A DNA stretch of 64,000 bases from Nymphaea colorata (taxonomy: Eukaryota > Streptophyta > Magnoliopsida > Nymphaeales > Nymphaeaceae): positions 250,501-314,500 of the forward strand of contig NC_045139.1 of the NCBI RefSeq assembly GCF_008831285.2. The letters run 5' to 3'. Of the stretch, positions 25,601 through 36,678 are shown piece by piece. The translations under genes and the position numbers were made by a program. The notes beneath the pieces are model-generated. The model did no database searches, was not told where the DNA came from, and saw only the letters and a program-made list of their open reading frames with translations. Each line of letters starts with the position of its first letter. The first letter of the stretch is position 1.

Positions 25601-26692
25601 ATAGTATCACCCAAGAGTTGCAAGTCAACGTTATGTTCGATGGTTCTACAAGTTGTTTTTAGTCCTGATCTTTCAAGTCTCTTATTACGCTTCCCAATCC
25701 AAATTGTCCAGACATTTGTATGAAAGCCAATAATATATTTGTGAACGCATCAGAAAGGACGAGTACAAATAACAGCAAAGCAGTTTCTTACCATGTTTTC
25801 CATTTCGAAATGTTTGTGTGGAAGTTAATAGCATACCTGTGAATGCATCAGAAAGGACAAGTACAAATAATAGCAGCACAGCACATGTATTGTGCTCATA
25901 AAGAGTTGTCGCTGGAATAAGTTTTGGCTTTCACACAATATTTTTGAGGGAGCCAAGTAATGGCTTCACAGTGGAAGCATGATATTACAAATAACTTCAT
26001 AGAGGTACTAAATGCTACAGGGATAAAATAAAAAAGTATCCGTAGAATTAGTTTAACTTCAAGGCGTATAACTCGATGTCTGTATTCAGTTACTTTCTGA
26101 AAAAATCCAAGTTCAGGATTATAATTTCAGGAAGAAAACCACTTTAATCATTGACTGCGATTGGGCTTCATTGGCATGAATGCAGTTCGTTCCCACACCA
26201 TCTCCCATTTGGGCAATTTATTATCCTATTTACATCGGACACTGTACTTGGAGAATCAACTTACTGGGTGTAGAAGTAGAACATATCTGCTCCGTCCAAA
26301 ATGATGTTGATTGAGAGAAGAGACGCCATTAAACAGAAAGCAACAACCCGGAATATCAGTAAGGAAGCAGGATGGATTTCTTTTAAACAAGGCCTCCAAG
26401 ATTCATCAGCGTACAAACAATCATCCATTTGTCCATCTGAATCTGCTTCTCGGCCCCGCAGTTTATATGATGCGTCGTACTTCAGAATCAAAACTGAGGC
26501 CACAAACATCGCAAGAAGTATCCATATTGCGCATAAAAAAACTTGCCAATGCATCCAGTACTCGAAGTTGGTTGTGTTAGCCGTCATTACTGGCTGCCAA
26601 GTAGCCTTCAGAGAACCTGTATAATTCATAGTAAACTTGAAGTAACTCTCATTTACTTCAACCTTATTCATCGATCTCCTCACACTCCCCAT
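22431..26692 (-). CDS. Plant multi-pass membrane protein of unknown function (At1g10660/At2g47115-like)
   Basis: Function unknown. Eight coding exons on the minus strand join in frame: 26265-26692, 25462-25495, 25062-25274, 24069-24158, 23022-23087, 22826-22917, 22666-22713 and 22431-22548, for about 362 residues. The start MGSVRRSMNKVEVNE opens a soluble lead. Roughly seven hydrophobic segments follow, including WQVFLCAIWILLAMFVASVL, LLIFRVVAFCLMASLLSINI, WTFTLVTVYFG/LGSVLSMYGC, CVFWFIIFPFLT, a HSINAVLLLIDTS segment, FMLWTSVYVIFQWVIHASVS and LFVGLLHIPCYALFSFII. Hallmarks recalled from the plant family are EKAGIWGHIFQ, GAVMLTDCVFW, WPYPFLDLSSSWAPLWY and RWFPQSY. A 5' UTR exon probably ends at 27418 (TCG followed by GTAAGC). 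The frame is intact throughout, so this should be a working gene. Exon 4 depends on the acceptor at 24158; a closer AG would create a stop. Confidence 0.88.
22607..22634. repeat. (TG)n microsatellite
   Basis: About 14 TG units inside the last intron of the membrane-protein gene. Confidence 0.95.
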
Positions 26693-27689
26693 TCTTCAGA
26701 AACACCACTGAACGCCTGTTCGTTAAAAGGCCGCAAAAAGTACAATTTTTCTACGTTGAAAACTAGGAGAAGCATCAGAAATTTTACATTGCTGATCTTT
26801 TACAAGATTTTTGACGAAGGAACACTTCGAAATCTCAAAAGCAAGAAAGAAAGAACATCGTCAACCCAAAGGCAAATGCTTCAACAAAAACAAAGACGCA
26901 TTAATTCAAGAAATCACTCAACAACAAAAATTACACACCAAAAACTCAACAAACACAAAACTCATTAAAAAACTGACTGATGGAGACGACAAATTCCAAA
27001 GAGAAAAATCACAATATTTTATCTCACATCTCCTGAAAATTCGAAGCCCATTTCAGAAAAGAACACTTCTACCAAGAACAACCCAATGAAGCACCAACTG
27101 CCCACGACAGACTGAGAAATCAAGCGAACACCACACAAGCGAATCTTATCTATCAATGCCACCCACGGCTAGACCCCCATCATGAAGCAGCAAGCTCCAT
27201 GCTAAGGTAACACTAATGGCTCCACCATAAATGCAGAAACCGACACTAGGGAAAGCGAAACAGGTGAAACCCAATGGAGGTACTCCTGTTCTTAACGTTA
27301 CAGGAATCTGAAGAAACCCGGAATTCAGGGCGTGTCGTCCATCACGTTTCCCATACAGTTACCCGCAAAAGAGAGAACAGAAAACCATAAAAAAGGGTAG
27401 CAAAAGAGCGTGCTTACCGATCGAAAACTGGAACTTTGAGGTGGTGTAAAACGAGATGCTTTGCTTCTCTCGCTTCAAAAGTATGCTTTGAGTGTAAGAC
27501 TCTCTCTCTCTCTTGTTAGAAGTTGGAACACACACCAAGTATGAACCAATAATCCTTTTTTCTTTTTTTGCCCGTCAATTTATTTATTCCTCAATTCAGA
27601 AGCAAAACATGTCCTTAACCTTTTGTTGACTTCGAGGAACAAGTCTCCAAACTTTTAATCCCCAAACCATAACTCATTGTCAGAACAAT
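26693..27689 (-). promoter_or_regulatory. 5' UTR, leader intron and upstream region of the membrane-protein gene
   Basis: A minus-strand donor (TCG before GTAAGC) ends a probable non-coding exon at 27418, so the leader is split by an intron of about 0.7 kb before the ATG at 26692. GA/CT-rich sequence at 27500-27515 is typical of plant leaders. The stretch also separates this gene from the broken end of DFR, both on the minus strand. Confidence 0.5.
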
Positions 27690-30260
27690 TCAAATACAAT
27701 GATTCGAAATGGATTCGGCAGAAAAATGAACTGATCTGAGATCTCCACTTTTGATGTTGTTTATGACGAATAAATCTTCTCTCAAATTGGCTAAAATATT
27801 TAAGTTGTGTTCTTTGGCAAAGTCCCATGCAGCCCTCTCCGCCAAGCTTTTAGAAACGAAGTACATCTTCAATCATCAACAAAACAAGGAAATTCGTTAG
27901 TGTCATTTAAGATAAAATTTTAAAGATCAAGCTCTCTTCTATATTGGGGGTTTTTGACAATATATCGGAATACTGCATTAGTTTTTCATGAGTTTGTCGA
28001 CTATTAATGTTGTATGAATTTATCCGAAAAAAATTGGGACAGATTTTTCATGAATACTAATGCGGTGTTCCTGTTGCCAAATGCAAACAAGATCGAACTA
28101 TATCAGTCAATCGATTCCCAATGTTATCAACACAGATTAAAATACTTAGTTAAAAAGCTGTTTGGCAGTTGGAATACTCAAAGAGCATCTACTTCAAAGA
28201 TTAATGTAGATTCGTGGAACACTAAAACTAGGTGTCCAGGTGTTCATGAATTTGCTCTAATCTTTGATGGCAGGTTCATGGAACACTTTGTTGCTAAATA
28301 CTCCTAGGGACAGTTTGACATCAATAACACATTGTTACAAGCAGATCTATTGCAAAAATATTCAACCAATCTAATCAATTTTTCAGTTAGGTATATGGAA
28401 CAATAACATGTTATTATTGCTCCCAAAAGTTGCTTAATTAAGGTATTTTTGTTTATAATTTTCAAAAAGGCTATTCTTGAGGCATACTATTCATGAGGAC
28501 TGTCAAATAAAAACTTAAAAAGCTTCAGATAGCGTTAAAAACACAATAATTGAGCTTCTTATTTGACAGAAAAAGCGAGCACTTTCATCTTTTTTTAAAA
28601 AAAAAGGTATAGAACGCATCTTTTTTTCTCAAAGTTACAAGCAAAAAGTAGAACCGAATGTAAAAAATTTCTTTAGAAAAAAAAAAGAATCAACAGTAAA
28701 AAAAAAAAATCTGGCCAACCTACGTTAGCCTACGAAGAAGCCTATAAAATTTTGTAAAATGATCAAAATGCCACTTGAGTCTAGAGCACATTAAATTGGC
28801 AAAGCTAGCAGTAGCAAGACGTGCAGTAAATGAGCAAAGGCACTGCACCACCTACCCAGCCCGTCATCTTCTTGGTCCTGCAGAACTCAACATCGCTCCA
28901 GCACTCCTCATCATACACTGGCCTCGCCTGTTCCTGGATGTTAACAGTGCCAGCCGATGAAGTGAAAACTACGCGCCTCACCGTCTTCGCCTTGAGGCAC
29001 GACCTCATGATGTTCAGCATCCCGTTCACTGCTGGCTTAATCACTTCATTCTGCAAAACATATAATTACCAAATCAATCAACAGAACTTCAAGCAGAGGG
29101 ACCCGTTGCTTCAGTTATTCTGAGAACTGCAGCAGGCATCCCGTTCCGCATCTACTGAAACAGAAAATCAAACATATTCTAAATGTCCAAAGAGGAGAGG
29201 CCATCGAGAAAATCGATGCACAACTCGCACATTTTCTCAGCAAATTTCCTGTTTTCAAGCTGGATACGTTTTCTCAAACAGAGGAAAGTGAAAATCAAAA
29301 TAAACTGTCACAATCTGGGTTTTGAGGATGATGGTGTGTCACAATCTGAACAACTCTTGTCCGTAAAGCGAAGTAGAAAAGATTTAGTTCGAGAGAGATG
29401 GAAAGGTTTGAGATTTGTAGACTTGGCGCAGTGCGCCCGCTGCTGGGGTGGAAGCAGACCAGAGAGGTAACTTCTTGCCACCAATTAGAGCTCACCTCAG
29501 GGTCTTGGGACAAGAAGTCCATGGGAGTGGCGACGTGGAAAACTCCGGTGCATCCGCTGATGGCTTCGTCAAAGCTTCCCTCGTCGCTGAGGTCGGCCTT
29601 CCACAGGGTCAGCCTCTCCTTAGCATGCGGCAGGTCAATGAGATGCTTGGTCTTCTTGATATTGTCTGTCACAACGATTTTGAGAGCAATATATTCTATA
29701 TTAGACGCAAAAATAAAATCTCCTTCAACTCCTTCCTCCTCAGATTCATTTCTTTCTTTTTCCTTTTACAATTAGAAGATCGTGAATTTTTTCTGAACAT
29801 GGTAGGCGAACTTAGGAGGTGCATGATTCACCGTGTTCTGCTTTGATTTCACCCTTCATGTAAAACTTGCCCATCAGAAAGGATTAGTCCCTGAACCCAG
29901 CTCAGCCCCCATGAAGTTCGGAACTAAAGCCCAACTTCCTCGTGGAACAGAGGAAGAAAAACAGAGAAGCACTAGTGAGGATTACTGGGGGTTGGTGAAG
30001 TGGGTAGGAGCAGATGGGCTCCATTTGATCAATCGGAACCACTTCGCGTAATGTCTAGGGATTGGAATGAACTACAAAGGAAGCGTACCAGGATCGCGAA
30101 CAGTAGCCTTGACAGTGAACCCTTGTTCAAGCAGCCTCATTATGAGCCATGAGCCGACGTATCCGGCCGCTCCGGTGACGCAGACCACTTCATTCCTCCC
30201 TGCCTGAGCTGCCATTCCGATCGTCTGTGCCGCTGCAAACTCTTCTGGGTGCATCCCCAT
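27690..30260 (-). pseudogene. DFR: Dihydroflavonol 4-reductase, 3'-truncated
   Basis: DFR reduces dihydroflavonols to leucoanthocyanidins with NADPH, the first committed step to anthocyanins and proanthocyanidins. Exons on the minus strand: 30089-30260, 29496-29665, 28856-29050, and exon 4 starting at 27866. They join in frame. Seen: NADP-binding [19 protein letters not shown], then [57 protein letters not shown], and catalytic MYFVSK (YxxxK). The residue that sets substrate class is Asn (AGTVN). After AAWDFAKEHNLN in exon 4 the homology ends; a further ~36 unrelated residues run to a stop at 27690. The normal SIIPTLVVGPF segment and the last two exons are absent from the region. The predicted product is about 237 residues against about 340-380. 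The first ~26 residues, before NEVVCVTG, are longer than usual. Probably non-functional, though exons 1-3 are undamaged. Confidence 0.87.
27867..28855 (-). other. DFR intron 3
   Basis: An intron of 989 bases between the GTAGGT donor after KMTGW and the GAAG acceptor before MYFVSK. It is AT-rich and contains A/T homopolymer tracts at 28590-28710, plus a block near 28250-28330 (GGAACACTTTGTTGCTAAAT) that resembles repeat sequence at about 11.3 kb. Confidence 0.6.
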
Positions 30261-33200
30261 GAGTCTCCGCAGGAGCTACTTTATAGCTTCTTAGTTCTTA
30301 GGGTGCGAGCACCTCGGTCGTCCGTCATTTTCTACTCTTCCTGCCTACCTCGTGCGTCTACCTCGTGACCCAACCCCCAAAGCACCTACCCTTCAAGAAT
30401 CAGACCCCAAAATTTTTCCTGATTTGTAGTGAAAACTAAGGGTGGATTCCTTCTTGGCCGGTTGAAACCGAAAAGCGAACGAGTCAGCTGTTTCTCAGCC
30501 CGACACTAAGAGTTGGGTGCGTTTTTCTGCAAATTTTGTTGTCCCCATCATCTACAGCAAACTTGTGACGCTCGTTCATCTCAATCTGATCTGTCAACCT
30601 TTTTTGGCGACCTCGCGCCATTTGAGCCAGAAGGTTTTCCTTTGGACAAAGTTTTACTTCAAGAACTAGATTTAACAGTACAGAAACTTATGAATTAAAA
30701 AGTTCAGCGGCCACGAAGTGGCGGAAGATTAGGATTACCTACCAATAGAGTTGTTAGTTCGGACATGCCCTAGGAGCGGCTTCCAGATAGAGTAATGCCA
30801 AAACATGCCAACATACCCAGTGGGTTTGAGATTGATTGCAACGAGAATGGAAGTCTCCAAGGTGGTCAATATCTCTGGTTGAAAATCAATCACTCAGTCT
30901 CTCCCTTTCTCTCATATATTGAATGCTTCCAAATTTAATGCAGAAGGTGACGTTTCTATTGCCTATTTTATCTCAACAAGTTGCATAAGTCCGCTGCTCT
31001 CATTGTTGAAGAATGCGTGCGTGTGTGTGTGTGTGTGACAATTGATACATCCAAAGCTTAAACTAAAAACCGTACTATCAAATGATCAATTTATACAAAA
31101 TAATCAGTGTTCAAAGACTTTTGCAACTGTTGGTCTAAAGGTTTGGTGAAGTGGGGTAAGGATTTGGCAGTTCACTGTGGATGTGGACGTCGCCTTTTTT
31201 CCCTTTGGGTAAGAATCTAAACACGTGTAGGTCATCTGGGCAAAGGTGGTAGATCGGCATCGACTAAATAATTAAGTCTTTCTGACCAGTCTACGGCATC
31301 TCCTGTAATAAATGAAGAAGTAATTGTGGGGGATCCTCCCATGCTTGTTCACAATGAGCTATACAAAAATATAATGTGCTAGAATCTTGAAGGATGGCCG
31401 AACGAGAACAAAGAGAAGGCCCATGTCAAATCCATTTAAGAATATGATTTGTTAAACATTGATTGTAAGTTCAGTCTTCCACAGTTGGGTGTGGACCAAT
31501 TTTTCTTTTCTTGCTTTTTTAAGGCAAGAAAGTTATGCAATTGTGCTGAAAACATTTTATATGTAAACCACTTCCTGATTGAATAGCAAACTTAAATATA
31601 AAGCCTCTTGAATCACAAAAATCTTTCATTAGTCGCTAATGGGGCTTTGAACTTATGACTAGCGGTTGGCTAGCGACCCTATCAACTGCATTTCCCCTTT
31701 GTATCCTTATGACAAGACCTTTCTTCGAGAATTTTTTTAAAATGTTTTACAGAAGCTGTTAAAATTGTGCACCTTCTTAATTTGCATCAGCAGTGCCTTA
31801 GTTTTAGAAACATGGATTTCTGCCGTGCGGAATCAAAAACTTGCCTATCTATTCGTGCAGAAAAAGATTAATTATAAAATGATGGGACTAAACAAGCAGC
31901 TCAACATGCAGGAGTTAACAAATTGACAAGTTGTTCTCATTTTCTTTAGGTTTAGAGCTGCATCGACTTGCATGGAGAGTTGACAGTTACATAAATCGAA
32001 CTAGGCCTTCTATCAATCCCTGCTTCGACCCATTATTCCAAACTCTTTGGGCTATGACAAATGTGGTCAAGAAAAAAATTATTTTCAAAAAAGAGTGATT
32101 AACAAGCATCCCCTTTCTTTTCAGTGTTGGGCGTTTGATCCATACTACCAACTTATTGGGCTGCTTGCTCGCGTCTATGTTGTCTTGATGGAAGGCAATC
32201 TTTCATGTCAATAAGGGGAATATTGTTTGACAACTCAAACATTAACAAATATTTCATGAATTTGTTTTAAAGATTATAGCAAAAGTTTCAGTATCTTTTC
32301 AGTCAGATTTATAAAACAGTGTATTGGTGCTTCTACTGCAACTTCCCCTAAAACCACTCACTGGGCAATCTTCCCCACTGTCCTATGAAAATACAGAAGC
32401 AAAGTGAGGTCATGTAGCTTTGTCATTCCTTGTCCTTTTTAGAAATACTGATTTTTGTACACGCATCAGGCCAAGGTTACGTGTCGCACCTTGCTTAAAA
32501 CTGTAGGGATGATAGCAATGGCAGAGCCACCACCAGCTTTACAAAGTTTATTCATTTTTATGTTCATGATTTGATATATTTTATTGTATAAATATACCCC
32601 TAAAAACATTAAAGTTATTGAATTAGTACTCTCCTCAAGAAAAACTTCTGGCTTCACTAGGTGGATGACAGTAATTTTTTCACCCTAAAATGTATAATTT
32701 TTTAAGCTCTTATCCTCAATTTAAGCCCGACGACTTACTCTTCTAAAAATTTTTGGACTTTGGAACAAATTTTGAAGACCATCAAATGCTCCCTAATCGA
32801 AACTAATTTGAAATCCCAATGCCAACTGCGGAATTTAATGTGCATTGTGTCAATTCCTGCCCTTCTTAATGTTTTCCTCCTCCTTTTTTTAGGGGAGAGA
32901 TTACATTCCTTGATCCACACCTAAGAAAAAGTTGGACTTCTTTAGAACTGGCAGAAAATCGATTGATCAGGGTACTCTATCAATGCTTTAATGAATCGAT
33001 ATACTTTAAAAGTTCATCTTTACTGAAGCAGAAATTATAATACCCATTAAACACTCATCTGATATTCCAATTCTGGTCATACTCAGGAACCAGCCATTCA
33101 TTTCCCATTGCTCTCAGCATTGATAAGAAGAGTTAAAAAGTAACAAGTTCTCTCTCTCTAACGGCTATCAGAGGTTTTATTCATCTGACTCCTCCTGCGA

Positions 33201-33461
33201 CACCACTGAAACAACACCCTTTCCTCCTTCCCCTTTTCTTTTAGTCCCCACTGGCACGACGATGACATCTTCCCCCTAATGCCCCTCCTTTAACAAAGAA
33301 AGGACAGGCGAAGGCCGCCGAAACAGGACACCGTTTGCAGAAAACACATGGGTATGTCTGGCAACCCGCCCTCCGACTCTCTAGCGCAACTCCAACGGTT
33401 ACCATCGCCATTGCGAGCTCAAGTAGAGAACACAGGGGCGGACCAGGTGATCGACCCACCT
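30261..33461. other. Spacer, no gene seen
   Basis: The DFR promoter side followed by about 3 kb of AT-rich DNA. A (TG)n run lies at 31020-31037. A fragment with GGCAGAGCCACCACC near 32521 resembles the ends of the hAT-like MITEs. No protein, tRNA or rRNA recognised. Confidence 0.5.
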
Positions 33462-33464
33462 CAT

Positions 33465-33507
<43 letters not shown>
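33465..33507. repeat. (CT)n(CA)n compound microsatellite
   Basis: A CT run to about 33488 followed by a CA run to 33507, ending directly at the start of the small Arg-rich open frame; probably in its 5' UTR. Confidence 0.95.
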
Positions 33508-33885
33508 TTGGGGATGGATGATGCTGGAAACGTGACGCTTCTACGGCCCAACGGCCGGGGGTATGGGATGGGCGGTAGGCCGGGCTCCGACGAGGAGGCG
33601 GTCACGGATAACTGGTTCCACGGTGGCTGCTACCTCGAGAAGCGGAGGGTGTTCCTTAGAAGTTACAGGTTCCACCGGAAGAAGGGGATCAGGGAGCGAC
33701 TGAAGCTCCTTCTCTTTGGCCTTGGCGGGGCCATCTCCGTGAAGGCGCGGTCGCTAAGGAGGCTTCCCCGAGTGGTGCTCAGCAGGATGCCATGGCCGCC
33801 ACACCGAAGAAGGAGATTCCAGCGGCTGAGGAACGGGCCGAAGACCGGCGGCTGCGCGCGTCTGTTCCGTATTTTCAGGCTGTGA
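33508..33885 (+). CDS. Small Arg-rich protein, family not recognised
   Basis: A single-exon frame of 125 codons, markedly richer in GC than its AT-rich surroundings, which favours real coding. The protein starts MGMDDAGNVTLLRPNGRGYG. A central block, NWFHGGCYLEKRRVFLRSYR, is followed by RKKGIRERLKLLLFGLGGAI. The tail is very basic (RMPWPPHRRRRFQRLRNGPK) and ends LFRIFRL. The CYLEKRRVFLRSY block looks like a conserved motif of small plant proteins, but I cannot name the family or function. The second ATG (33514) is an equally good start. A nuclear or nucleic-acid role is possible from the charge but is only a guess. No intron is evident. Confidence 0.55.
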   Translation: MGMDDAGNVTLLRPNGRGYGMGGRPGSDEEAVTDNWFHGGCYLEKRRVFLRSYRFHRKKGIRERLKLLLFGLGGAISVKARSLRRLPRVVLSRMPWPPHRRRRFQRLRNGPKTGGCARLFRIFRL

Positions 33886-34681
33886 GTTGCGTAGCGCCTA
33901 CCCAGTTTGCCTGGGCAGCCGGAAACTTGGCTTCCGTCTGTTTCCACAACAGGGAGCTTTGGCCACTAAGCTCAAGACGACAGAATGACAGGATTGAGAC
34001 TTGATTTAAGGCCTCCAGGTCGGCTCACCTTCAGTGGTGATTTTTCCATTTCGCAATTTTGTTATATTTGTTCCCCTTCTTCTTCTTGTTAGTTGAAGTT
34101 CTTCTCATACTTCTCTTAGTTAGATGCAAACTGTTGGAAACAGAAAGACCTCATAATACTTTTTGTATTTTTACTGATGATTCCAGTAATAACATGAGTG
34201 GATATCATGCCTCCCGTGCTTTCAATTACCAGTAAGAAATGCCACCATGATCATCATTCACTTTCCTGTGGTTCTTATTTTGCAAATTTATAACATCAAG
34301 TGGCTTGATCTCAATTTTGGAAGCATTCAGGATTTAGTTTAAATACCAAGCGGAATAGCATATATACTGGTTAATTTTATTGGGCTTTCTCAAAAGCTCT
34401 TCTACAATCTGCTCATTGACCAAAATAGCTGAACAAGAGATCATTTCCATTTGTATTCATATAAACAGGCGGAGCAAGAAAATAACATGTTCACCCTTTA
34501 TGCAGATGAACATATATGACTTTGTTCCTTGTTTGTAGTTTATGTTCAAGGACAAATATCACGAACTCCAACATTTTTACGAGCACCCATGCAACGGCAG
34601 AGGATCAGGAACTTATTCTGTGGACGACTGTCATGCTGGAGCTCAGATGCTCGAGAATTAGATGGAGACTTGAAGGAAAAT

Positions 34682-34963
34682 TCAATGACGAAGGAATTTT
34701 GATATAGAAGCAAATAGAGTAAAACATTTTTCAAACATGGAGGGCGAGACAAAAGAGGAAGAATTATGGTTCTTTCCATTACCCGTGTTCAATTGAAACT
34801 TACAGTTAATTCGTGAAGGTTGCTCTCGAGCAACTGAGCTTCTCCGAGGGGAAGTTCCCAGTCTAGCATTACAACCCAGCTGCCGCGGATCTGTCAGCCG
34901 AGTACGGTGCGAGTAGACGTGCCCTTTGAGCAGAAGCGTGTGGTCCAGAATTCCTACATCCAT
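34682..34963 (-). other. Unassigned minus-strand open frame in a GC-richer patch
   Basis: 93 codons opening MDVGILDHTLLLKGHVYSHR, in a patch (about 34800-34970) of higher GC than its flanks. The style recalls frames found in organelle-derived or rRNA-like DNA, but I could not match it to a specific plastid or mitochondrial gene. It might equally be chance or a lone exon. Confidence 0.3.
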
Positions 34964-35930
34964 CTCAAGGATTGATTCTCACGTGAACTCCGGAAAAAAA
35001 AGTTCTAAAACTTATTCATTCAAAATGATCACAAACAAGAAGAAAGATTGACTTGGCCAATTTGAATTTCGTTCCTTCTTATCTTAGATCTGAGGTGATT
35101 TCAGATCTTTAAGATTCGGGGGCTTTGACAATCTGCCCACAAAAGTTTCCGATATTTCTCCCTCTGTTCACCGGTTACGATGGCCGGTGATGCCCTTTTT
35201 CCGGCAATAAAACCTCCACCATTTAGATTCTCCTCATCGCAAATGGACAGGAGAATTGCAATCATGTGTAATCATTGTCAGTTTTGAACATGAACAAATT
35301 AATGTTGTTGCCAGGCATGCTTTGAGAAAAATACAGAGAGAAATACCAAGCAGCTGGCCGCTCGATCGTCATAAGATGATGCGACCAAAGCGGCGACGCA
35401 TGGCCAGAGGGCCCATCTCTTTAAAGCAGCTGGTATTGTCTTCATTTGGTTGACTTCCTGGTGCCGCTGCACATGAAAAACAAACGGAGAGTTGCGGCCG
35501 CCGGCCAACAGTCTGAGCTCATGGCGGTGCCTTCAATAGCACCCATTGGAAACATGTACCAGTATCAGAATTAATCACTTAATGGCAGACTCGCGTTCCC
35601 ACGACCGCACCACACTCATCAGGTCAAGTGTGGTCCGGCTCTTTTCTTTCAATACATAACAGTAGAGCGCCTGCCAACTGCAAAGTATTTTCCATGACAG
35701 AGAAGGAACTGATCAATACTTAACTGATTTAATTACCAGATCTTCGTTTCGCTTAATTAATTCTCCATTTGTATGTCTAACCTACGTCCGCCTTGCGCTC
35801 TTTTATGTGATTGTTCACTAATTGCTTACAAGAACCATGTCCTCCTCGCGCACTCTGTCTTCACTGTCGGCAAGTTTTTTTTTTTTTTTCAAGTCTTCTA
35901 ATTCCTTAGTCCTAAACTGTACACTAATGA

Positions 35931-36054
35931 ATCTGCCATGCAGAAGCCATTAATTGATAGTTGAATACTTCTTGAACTGTTGTAATCAATTAATCTGCCA
36001 TGCAGAAGCCATTAATTGATAATTGAATACTTGTTGAACTGTTGTAATCCTTAT
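35931..36054. repeat. 62-bp tandem duplication
   Basis: ATCTGCCATGCAGAAGCCAT starts at 35931 and 35993; both copies run through TTGAACTGTTGTAATC with only a few differences, so the event looks recent. Confidence 0.9.
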
Positions 36055-36647
36055 TCAGCTTTCATTTACCACTCTTACACAGTGCCTTAACCTTATCAGC
36101 AACTGAGTGGCTTTGCTGCTGCTTCTTTCTCCAAGCTCAGGCTCACATTCTGTGGAGCTTGGGAAGTTTAAGTCCAGTATAGACAAGAATCTTTCACCAT
36201 AAGCAGACAAAATGTGCAGATCCGAAGACAAAGTTGACAAACTGTAAGGAAGCTACATTTACTTGTTAACGCAGTTAAGATTATGGTGTATACAGAGATA
36301 TTGATTTGCATATATATTTTGTTTCTACTCATCAAAGGAGCTAGACTTGATCCAAGGACCAAAATATTTAACAATTTTTGCTTGTTGATAAGCACGACAA
36401 GCAGACTCTTCGCCATTTTTTTCCTCATTTGGTGAGGACAACTCGCGCGAACCTTCAAGTATTTGAAAAGTATAGAATCTCAGTTATCCTAACTTGTATC
36501 TCTTATTAAGGTCCAAGCTCAAGTCTATTCCTTAGTAGAGCATCTCAAAACCACAAAATAAAAGCAAAAGCGAGTATCTCAAAACCACAAAAAATGTGAT
36601 ATGCAGCTACAAACAAAGATCAAGTCACCACATTCATCCGGCCAAAA

Positions 36648-36678
36648 GAAAAAGAAAAAGAAAAAGAAAAAGAAAAAG
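36648..36678. repeat. (AAAAAG)n microsatellite
   Basis: About five near-perfect AAAAAG units. Confidence 0.9.

Noticed and set aside
26301-26968. Several plus-strand frames of 90-141 codons
   Set aside because: They lie opposite the first exon of the membrane-protein gene and its leader; no family features.
29398-29846. Plus-strand open frames of 125 and 132 codons
   Set aside because: Antisense shadows of DFR exon 2, which is clearly coding on the minus strand.
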